Origin: Hirsutella rhossiliensis
Lineage: Eukaryota; Ascomycota; Sordariomycetes; Hypocreales; Ophiocordycipitaceae
Direction: 5' to 3'
Assembly: GCF_020360975.1 (NCBI RefSeq)
Contig: NW_025408667.1
Span: 7,130,001-7,194,000, forward strand
Length of the DNA stretch: 64,000 nucleotides
Shown here piece by piece: positions 56,210 to 64,000 of this stretch. A model generated the notes under the pieces. The model made no database searches. It was not told the origin of the DNA and was given only the letters and a program-made list of their open reading frames with translations. How positions within the stretch are numbered: the first letter of the stretch is position 1; the number at the start of each line of letters is the position of its first letter. A program made the translations under genes and the position numbers.

Positions 56210-56857
56210 CAGCAGCCTCATCGCCAGAGGGCTTGTTGCATCTATGGTACACACAGACGTGCCGATGGGAAATGCCACTTCATGATTTTGCCATCATGTG
56301 GATTGGCCCTGGGTCAGCTTGCGTTAATAGGCGAAGAGCAGGATATCGGGTCTGGGGTTGAATTAACTTGGGTTTTCAGGTGTTGGACAGTCTATCATCG
56401 AAAAGAATGCAGCGGCATCATGGGTCTGCCACTGCACTTGTCTCTCAAGCTCTCAAGCTTTCCTCGTCTTCCATTCCCACGCGTAGGTGGTATCACACAG
56501 TGCTCCGAGTCGGGCGTCTTGCTAGTATCGTAGTTTACTACATCATTGTACAACATCTGGCTGATATCTACACAGTTCGCCGATCGCAGTCATGGATTCT
56601 TGGTGGTGATTGGCCCTGTCCATCTCGAAAACGAAGACCCCTCTCCAGTGATCCGTGGAAGGTCTCGCCAAATCCCGTTCCTCGTTCCTCCACCACCCCT
56701 TACTAGTCCTTTCTCATTCCTGCCTCTGACCCTTTATTAACTACCACCAATCCAATCCCAGACTCCTATGAGAGAAGGTTGCTCGAAGAAAGACAGGCCG
56801 GAAATTTGAGATAGAACGTCACGAAACTTGCGAGACCTGCCTCGAGCTCTTGCCTCA
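56210..56857. other. Convergent intergenic region
   Basis: About 650 nt between two gene ends. It is AT-richer than its flanks, and no coding sequence was supported. Confidence 0.45.
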
Positions 56858-58814
56858 CTAACGAGCATAAGGAAGCGGGTCTTCGTCGACCTCGTGGTCG
56901 TGGTCCTTGGACTGGTACGCAACCGAGTGGCTCTCGCATCGATGTCGCTGGTGGTGGTGTTGGCTCTGCCGCTGCCGCCACTCGACATCAATGGGCTGTT
57001 CTCCTGGCTGGGCGATATGCGTCTTGCGCACGTCGCGGACTCGGCGCTCGTGCTGCTCCCGCTCGCGCTCGCGCTCGACAATGACCTTGAAGAACTGGGC
57101 CACCTCAGCGAGGGCCGCTTGCTGCAGGCTGGACACGTTGATCATGTTGAAGAGCGACTGGGCGTCGACGAGCTGCTTGGCGACGACCGAGTCGGGCTGG
57201 CAAAAAGTGCGGATGCGCATCTGGCGAGCATTGGTCTTCATGGCGTCGAGGAGGCCGCCGATCTCGACGGGGTTGCTCTGGCGGCGGCCGTAAAAGTTGA
57301 AGTCGTTGACGTGTAGGCTGACGAGTTGGAGCTGCGTCTCCAGGTCGTAACGAAAGCCGACCACCTTGGGGCGGCCCTGGTTTGCCCACCAGTCCGACAC
57401 CTTTTTGAGGTTGTCGGGGACGAGGTGGCCCCTGTCGAGCTCGGCCGTGATGAAATCGTTGAGGGCGGCCGTGAGATGGAACTCGAGTTCGCAGTACAGC
57501 AGGCTCTGCTCCCGCGCGTCGAGGGAAATGCGAATGTGGGACACGCTCACCTCCTTGACCGGGGCCTGGGAGCGGCGATTGTTGTTGTGAAACTCGGCCG
57601 TCTAAGGCACTCCCGTCAGTGAACCGTGCTTCACTAATATTTATTGACTTGTTGGATAGCTTACCATGTCTTTCGCAATCTTCTTGATGCTCTCAAGGAT
57701 GCCCGTCTTCTTCTGCCGGACCTTTTGATCCCGTCCCGAGGCAAATCCCGTACGCTCCAGCCAGCCGTTCTGTCCGATCAAGGTCTTTTCGCCCTTCTTG
57801 GTCGACGGGAAGTCTTGACCGCGGAAGTAGAGGGCAAGCGGGGAGAAGAGAGGGCTCTCAGTGGCCCGAGTCCCGGAGCTCCGGGAAAGTGCCTTGGCAG
57901 GCAGGGGGGGGGGAGGAGGAGATGCAGGGGCAAACCCGTCGGCGCGTCGAAGCCCATCCGAGGTGCTCTTGGATCGTCGCGGTCGCTGAGCCAGGCTCTG
58001 CACACGAAAAGAGGATTCGGCGTAGTCGGCAGGGCTCTCAAGTCGCGCCCACGCCCTGTACATGTCGAGGACGGGCCCGTTGACGTTTTCGTCGACGACG
58101 TGGGAGTTTGTGCTTGCACGGGGCAGCCATTCGGTTTGAGGACTCGGCCAGTCAGGGGAGAGCTGCTCGCTCCCAGCCCTCTCATAGCGCCCTCCTTGCG
58201 TCGGGCTCAGGGGCGAGACTGCGTGAGACACCGACTCCATGGGCAGGCGATGCGGAGTGCGACTGGGCGCGTGGTCGTCGGCGACCTGGAGCGGCGTAGG
58301 GGGGTGCTGCTGGCGACGTTCGGCCAGACTCGCGGAGAAGATGTCGCCCTGACGCCTGGGCATGAGGTCTGAGAAGGTGGTGGACGGCTTTTGCGAGTCT
58401 TCGTCGCCGCTGCTGCTCAGGCTGTATCTGGACTTGTTGCGACGCGAGCCAGAGTCGCCCTGCTGCGGCCCAGAGGGCGGCTTGGCGGGCGTGACTTCAA
58501 CGCGCGGACGCGCCCTCACTGGGCTATCGTTGACCTTGTTTGTGAAGCTGCGGAGGATCAGTCTCGACGAGGTCGACACGAGAGGGCCGGGAGCCAACAT
58601 ACGCGGCGGTGATTTTATCCATCTGGGTCTCGGTCAAGTTCATGCGAATGTGCAGTGGCTGCTTTGCCTGGCGCTTCCGGGACGGTAGCGGACTGCCTCG
58701 AGATCGGGCAGAGCTTTGATGGACGGGGTTACTGCGCGACGGGGTCGATGAAGAAGCTGCTTCTGGGACAGAATGCTGCTGGACCTCGTCCTTGAAAGGG
58801 CCAGAGGACGGCAT
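56858..58814 (-). CDS. Conserved-looking protein of unknown function (612 aa)
   Basis: Exons are 58603-58814, 57665-58547 and 56858-57601, total 1839 nt, 612 aa. Introns of 55 nt (58548-58602; GTATGT donor) and 63 nt (57602-57664; GTAAGC donor) both keep frame, joining KITAA to FTNKVND and KIAKDM to TAEFHNNN. The N-terminal two-thirds is Ser/Pro/Arg-rich and disordered. Ordered segments are GEKTLIGQNGWLERTG and TGILESIKKIAKDM. The C-terminal part is helical and well structured (HIRISLDAREQSLLYCELE, ALNDFITAELDRGHLVP, WWANQGRPKVVGFRYDLETQL), ending in a charged E/R helix and a His/Gln-rich tail. No catalytic motif or transmembrane segment was seen. I cannot name the family. Confidence 0.75.
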
Positions 58815-60378
58815 CGAGGCTCAGCAAGGAGCGAGGGGCGACGACGACTGTCTCAAGGAGGCATACAGCGCAAGCCTTGGGTCAAGCAAGGCTCGAGTCG
58901 ATGCCACGAAGCTTCAGGGCGGGATAGCGACGCGAGAGTCAGCCGCGAAACTTGTCTCGTCGACGCCTTTGCTGGGTGTGCGGCAACTCATCCCGGGGCG
59001 GCTTACTTGAGCTCTATTCTTTCGGATGCGAGAAAACAGATGGTGTTGCGAGCTCAAGTCTGCTCGAGGCTCGAGGGGATCTGAGGTGAGTGTTTGTGTT
59101 TTGGAAGCAGGCCGTGTTTACTTTGCGCGTTGCCTGGTCGAGTTGCAGTGTCGTCACGGGAGCCCTTGGTTTCCGGGGAACCACCAACGCTGTTCCAGTG
59201 GACTGGCTGCCTTGAACATTGCCAGGCCGTTGCATACGGTGAAGCCAATGCTCGTCGTGTATAGAGGGGAAAGGGCAGTGCTCATTGAGCCTTGAAACAA
59301 GTCGATCTGCGAGGTGAAGAGCGGCCTCCCATTCAGTCTGGCCAAGGTCTACTGTCTCTCATTATGTTGTCGCTTGTGACTTTGAATATCAATGACGGTC
59401 TTGCAACGAGAAGCAGGGGCTTTCTTTCAAGGCAGCTCGAATCTCACACGAGGTTCATGGAAAGCAGGCCACTGGATGATTAACAGGACGAGACAGGCGT
59501 CTAACCCCTTTGCTTCTGGTCCCATTTCGTTCCATATGCGTCTTCAACAAAATGGGCAGCATGTCCTGGATGTCGTCAAGGTCGGGTCGGGCCGGCGACT
59601 CCATCCCAGCTGGGATCGGACTCCCGGGTAGCCAAGATTTGCATCCGAGGTTCGAGAATGTCATCGTACCGCTTCCAGGATCGACCTGAGAGTCCACACC
59701 ACATGCCGTCGTTCAGAAATCCCGCGATCTCTTCCCGGTCGGTCGCACCCCCCCCGGGCCAAGCCAGGTCGGCGGCCGAGCCAATGACGAGATGCTGATG
59801 CGCCGCGCCATGCAGATGCGACAACTCACCGCTGCCGCCATCATCATCCCGCGCGATCCCGTGCGATCCCGTGCGGTTATTCGCTCCCCTCGCTCTCTGG
59901 CGCCGACCGGCTGTCAACGCTGGGCACCTGGACGTCATTGGCCCGCCTAATGGTTGCCTCGTTCCGCTGCTTACGCTGCCTCCCGTCACGCACTTCGGCG
60001 TCGGCTTCTGCTCGGTCCGCCTGGATGGATGGGGCCATGGTCAGCGATGCTTGCCTGTCAGACTCCGACCCTGCCTCGATGCCCGCCCGCCTTTCGCATA
60101 TCTGCATGCACGCTGCTTTGCCGACTTGCAAGCCGTTGCTTCGGCACCGTGAGCTCGGCAAATCCCAGCGCCTCGTCGATGCTCCAGCCATGTGCCTCAT
60201 GCCCATAACCAGCCGCGCCTGTCCCAAGAGCCGACAGCATCCTTGAGCGATATAACGAATACGTGTTGACCATCGTCTCCGTATTGCACTTCAACTCAAA
60301 TCTCCATCGTCTCGCGCCGAGCTTCCTCTTCAAAGATACCCTTTGCTGCTCCTGCAGCCTTGGCCCCTCTCTCAAGTC
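58815..60378. other. Gene-poor stretch between unknown gene and monooxygenase
   Basis: About 1.56 kb with only overlapping short frames (up to about 157 codons) that lack domains, introns or consistent codon use. A GCGATCCCGT decamer occurs in about three near-tandem copies at 59850-59876. It is expected to hold the two divergent promoters. Confidence 0.45.
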
Positions 60379-62577
60379 ATGGTTGCCTCGGCCGACAGAG
60401 CCATGTCCGGCACCGACACGCGTAGTCCAGGCATCCAGTGCTATGACATTGGTACGGCCGACATTCTTCTTTGCCACGCCCAGCCACCTCCTTTGCCCTC
60501 CTTCGGTCCTCGAGTCGCGTCCACCATACACTTGCTAAACAGATATTCCTCCCAAAAGTCATCGTGGGCGCTGGGCCGGCAGGCCTCATGCTTTCGACGT
60601 GCCTGGCTCGCTGGGGCTACAGCATCAAGCACATTGACAACCGGCCAGAGCCCACTCGCACCGGCCGAGCCGATGGCATCCAGCCGCGCTCTCTGGACCT
60701 CTTGCGGAACATGGGCCTCAAGGCTGACATCATGGCACACAAGCCCGCGCGCGTCTACGAGGTGGCGTTTTGGGGCCCCTCCAAGTCTGACCACGGCATC
60801 GTCAGGACAGGCACTTGGGCCAGCTGTCCAACCTTCATTGATGCCCGGTATCCCTTTACGACTCTGCTCCACCAGGGCCATATAGAGAGAGTCTTTCTCC
60901 GCGACCTCGGGAGCAACGGCGTCGATGTGCAGCGGCCCTGGACGATCCGGGGCTTCCGCTCAGTCGAAAACGAGGATCCCGACTACCCTGTCCACGTGCA
61001 TCTCGAGCATGTCGACGGACGTGCCGCAGAGACTGTGCGGGCCAAATACCTCTTTGGCGGCGATGGTGCCAAGTCATTCATCCGACAGCAGCTCCAGATA
61101 GGGTTTCAGCATCGCGATCCCATCGAGCACGTCTGGGGCGTCATGGATGGCGTAGTCCGGACGGATTTCCCCGACATCAAGGTCTGGTTCTTGTGGGAGC
61201 TGCACATCTTCAACCCTGGTCAACTGACAAGCAAGTAGATGAAATGCACCGTCCACAGCCAGCACGGCTCCATCATGGTGATTCCGCGAGAAGACGGCAT
61301 GGTCCGTCTGTACATCCAGCTAGCCTCGTCGACGGATGCCGACTGGAACCCGAGGAAAAGAGCTACCGAGACGCAGGTTCAAGAGTCGGCCAAGAGGATC
61401 CTGCGGCCATACTCGATCGACTGGCAGCGCGTCGAGTGGTTCTCGGTATATCCCATAGGCCAGGGCATCTCAAATCATTACACCCTGGACCAACGCGTGT
61501 TTCTGGGTGGCGATGCCTGCCATACTCACAGCGTAAGGCAGACCCCCCGGCAGCCTAACCAATTTCCTGTCAGCTTCATTCACTGACGCATTCCCCCTCC
61601 CCTTTCTTGAGTAGCCCAAAGCGGGACAAGGCATGAACACGGCCTTCTCGGATGCGATAAACCTGGCGTGGAAGATCCATGCTGTCGAGGGTGGCTTTGC
61701 GGACCGCGGCCTTCTTGAGACGTACCAGTCGGAGCGAAAAGGCATGGCAGAGAGCCTCCTCGACTTTGATAACCGATACGCAAAGCTTTTCTCCCAGCGG
61801 CCGCCGGCTCGAGACGATATGCGGGTGGCGTCGGCTGACGGCGAAGAGGCCGACGAGGGCAGTGATGACGACTTCATCAAGACTTTCAAGGACTCTTGCC
61901 GCTTCACCAGTGGATATGGCGTTCTGTACGGGCCAAACGCCTTGAACTGGTCTGCGAGCCACCCGGCCCAGTCGCCGCTGATTCATCCCAAGACGACTAG
62001 GCTGGTACCAGGAGGCATCTTCATAAACGCGGACGTGACGAGGGTCGTGGATGCCAACATGGTCCATCTTGAACAAGAGGTTCCTATGAACGGCTCCTTT
62101 CGCATCTACGTCTTTGCCGGGAATCCTCGTGTCTCGCGGAAGGCTCTGCGAGATTTTGCAAAGGGTCTCGGCCACAAGCGATCGTTTTACGCAGCATACG
62201 CGCGGTTGGACTCGGATCAGCTCTCTGGCGACGAGATTCACAACCCCCACAGCCGTTTCTACACGTTGTGCACTGTGCTGGCCGTCAAGAGGGCCCGAGT
62301 CGATATCTCACGCGACGTCCCCGGGGTCCTGGCTCGCTATCGAGACCACATCTACGCAGACGATGTGTGGGACCGCCGCGTGCCCGACGCAAAAGCCGCA
62401 GCGCACGCCAAGATGGGATTGGACGAGGCGAGGGGCGGCGTTGTCGTGGTTCGGCCAGACGGGCACGTTGGCGTGGTAATAAGCCTTGTTGAAGGAAACG
62501 GCACCGTCAACGCCCTCGACGTGTATTTTTCGGCATTCTGCACCCAACCGCTTGGAGGGTTCGCGCCGCATCTGTAG
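60379..62577 (+). CDS. FAD-dependent monooxygenase, phenol 2-monooxygenase type
   Basis: This is a class A flavoprotein hydroxylase, probably acting on a phenolic substrate with NADPH. Exons are 60379-60451, 60559-61181, 61239-61532 and 61615-62577, total 1953 nt, 650 aa; an ATG at 60403 would shorten it by 8 residues. Introns are 107, 57 and 82 nt. Motifs: FAD Rossmann [11 protein letters not shown], restored by joining CYDI to [24 protein letters not shown]; the DG motif [14 protein letters not shown]; the GD motif [11 protein letters not shown], joined to [22 protein letters not shown]-terminal thioredoxin-like phenol-hydroxylase domain ends in [11 protein letters not shown]. Catabolism or a tailoring reaction are both possible. 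No biosynthetic core enzyme lies nearby. Confidence 0.9.
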
Positions 62578-63663
62578 TCGAGGAAGGCTTCTGGTTCCGG
62601 AAGGTGGAGAAGTCGGCAGGGGCGAATCATCAGGCTGCTGGCGCTTCCGCCTCTCCATGTACGAATACATGTACGAACAGTTGAACGACGAGGCTGTTTT
62701 CTGATGTAGCTAGCCGGCGTAGGCGGTATGGGCAAGCATCCTGCGTGCGCGCAGAGCGAGAACGGCTGTGATGGAACGCACAGTGTATGTAATCCGTCAG
62801 GTTGCCCGTGCATCGAGCGAGGGCCGAGAGCCCGGTGCTATTTGGGTGACAGTTCGATGATTTCACTCGTATTCATATTTTGAAGGAGGAGCGCCGTTGC
62901 ATCACGCAGCCCGTCTCACGCAGGTCAAAAGTAGCAACGATGCGGAATATTCAAGGTGCAAGGTGTGCGGGGCGTGTGGGGCTTCCCAATTCGATATCGA
63001 GGCTGGGACCCGCCCAGCAGCTGGCAGCTTGTGCCCCGCCTAGGGTGGGTCAAGCCGAGGTTTTGCCAGCTAAAAAACTCCCCTAGCTCCCCTCAACACC
63101 ACTGCAACTCGCCATTGACGGCATCACCACAGCGACCTTCAGCACCACGCCGCGCCTGGCAACACCTGCGCACCGCCGTTCAGCAGCGCACCTCGCCCGA
63201 CCGCCTCAGGCACCCAGATTCATCGAACGCGTGTTGTTGACAACGCGTCATGCGCGTTTCGCCACCTGGCAACGTGGGCTGATTGTCGGTCGCGTCCGCC
63301 AGCCTACAAGTACGTCTCCCGCCCCCAATCTCTCCCGTTCCTTCTTTCTCCCTCCTTCAACTCGCACTGCACTCGCACTCTGAGTTATCACGCACTTTCC
63401 AACTCTTCTGCACCAGCACTTTCCAACATTCTGCACTTGCACTCCCCAAACGCCTTCCGTCAACGCAACAGCTCTCTTGCCTCTCCTGCTTTTCCGCTTT
63501 CTTCGGTCTTGATCCGACTTGCCGTCAAACACCAAACACCAAACGCGCGCACGCATCTGCTTCGCACCTGCTTGTCTTCAAGCAGCCTCAGCAAGCACCA
63601 GCTGCACTTGCCACTCTTCCTGCTCTTGCCCATCACTGCACCGCACTGTCAAACACCCCCATC
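62578..63663. other. Intergenic region before the right-edge gene
   Basis: About 1.09 kb. The last 300 nt are C/T-rich with several CACTTTCCAAC and GCACTTGCACTC-like repeats (about 63362-63450), typical of a long leader or promoter. No gene was recognised. Confidence 0.5.
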
Positions 63664-64000
63664 ATGACTTCCTCCTATCACTCCGACCTCGCCGCCTTGG
63701 CCGTCCGCGCCAGGTTCCAAGCTAACGAGCGAAGGCACCTGCAATCTACCCAGCGCCTGGGACTTTGGAGCCAGCGAAGCATCCTCCACCGCCAGGCGGC
63801 CGAGGCTGCCCGGCCAGCACTGCTGCGCGCTTTAGACAACCGTCCTCGCCCCCCCCCAGAGAACGCAACCCAGAGGCCTCGCATTTTTGAGCGCCCCAAA
63901 GCTCGTCTCCTCATCGACACAAGGTTTCCCGTCTTCGAGTCTGACGACCCTGCGCTCGCGGATATTCGCTCCGTCCGCGTGGCACCTCCATCGACACGAC
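63664..64000 (+). CDS. 5' part of an unidentified gene cut by the window edge
   Basis: An open frame starts at the ATG at 63664 (after a C/T-rich leader, context ATCATGACT) and stays open to the last base, so 112 codons are visible without a stop. It begins MTSSYHSDLAALAVRARFQ and is rich in Arg, Ala, Gln and Leu. Candidate helices (RRHLQSTQRLGLWSQRSI, RQAAEAARPALLRALDN) are followed by RPRIFERPKARLLIDTRFP. No domain is recognised. The absence of stops over 337 nt and the promoter-like leader support a real gene; the 3' end is missing. Confidence 0.5.
   Translation, partial: MTSSYHSDLAALAVRARFQANERRHLQSTQRLGLWSQRSILHRQAAEAARPALLRALDNRPRPPPENATQRPRIFERPKARLLIDTRFPVFESDDPALADIRSVRVAPPSTR

Noticed and set aside
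59576..60531. Overlapping 137-, 116- and 157-codon minus-strand frames
   Set aside because: No intron signals, domains or consistent composition were seen; they overlap each other and the monooxygenase promoter.

Overview
The window is nuclear DNA of a filamentous ascomycete. Genes are dense, lie on both strands and are split by short introns (about 46-110 nt, one of 301 nt) with GTRNGT-type donors, CTRAC/CTAAC branch sites and CAG/TAG acceptors. The content (SUZ12, Zn2Cys6 factors, Mus7/MMS22, mitochondrial ClpX, UPC2-like regulator) and the high GC of the coding sequence fit Pezizomycotina, probably Sordariomycetes and perhaps Hypocreales. The lineage is inferred from gene style only. No CRISPR array, operon, rRNA, tRNA or intact transposon was recognised. 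Spliced models were built by hand: exon phases were checked to add up and junctions were chosen to restore family-typical protein sequence.

Layout. 0-21 kb holds nuclear and chromatin housekeeping: an F-box/LRR-like protein (-), a Polycomb SUZ12 homologue with a C-terminal PHD finger (+), splicing factor SF3B2 (-), a triose-phosphate-type membrane transporter (+), ORC5 (-) and the very large Mus7/MMS22 repair protein (-). A two-exon 42-residue membrane peptide gene lies at 21.1 kb. 21.8-28.1 kb looks like a small accessory island: a Zn2Cys6 regulator with a perfect 22-bp palindrome upstream, a frameshifted aminoglycoside-phosphotransferase-like pseudogene and a DHA1-type drug efflux transporter that uses a GC-AG intron.

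28.8-50.6 kb is rich in mitochondrial genes: COX5 (cytochrome c oxidase), ClpX, ATP synthase beta, a large AAA ATPase with a probable degenerate first AAA-like domain, and 2-oxoglutarate dehydrogenase E1. Among them lie glycogen branching enzyme, a UPC2-like Zn2Cys6 factor and TFIIH subunit Tfb1. 50.9-64 kb holds CIA1 (cytosolic Fe-S assembly), a second MFS transporter with an 18-nt microexon, a polyQ/glycine-zipper protein, a 612-residue protein of unknown function, an FAD-dependent phenol-hydroxylase-type monooxygenase and a gene cut by the right edge.

Most neighbours are unrelated housekeeping genes. The only functional groupings worth testing are the regulator/efflux pair at 21.8-28.1 kb and the loose mitochondrial cluster. 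Intergenic regions carry two dispersed short motif families, AGGTA/TACCT tetranucleotide runs (one forming a strong hairpin at 3152-3186) and TACGGAGTA-like sites. No clear large undescribed system was found. The best leads are the SUZ12-PHD architecture, the pseudo-AAA domain, the 42-residue gene and the palindrome upstream of the Zn2Cys6 gene.
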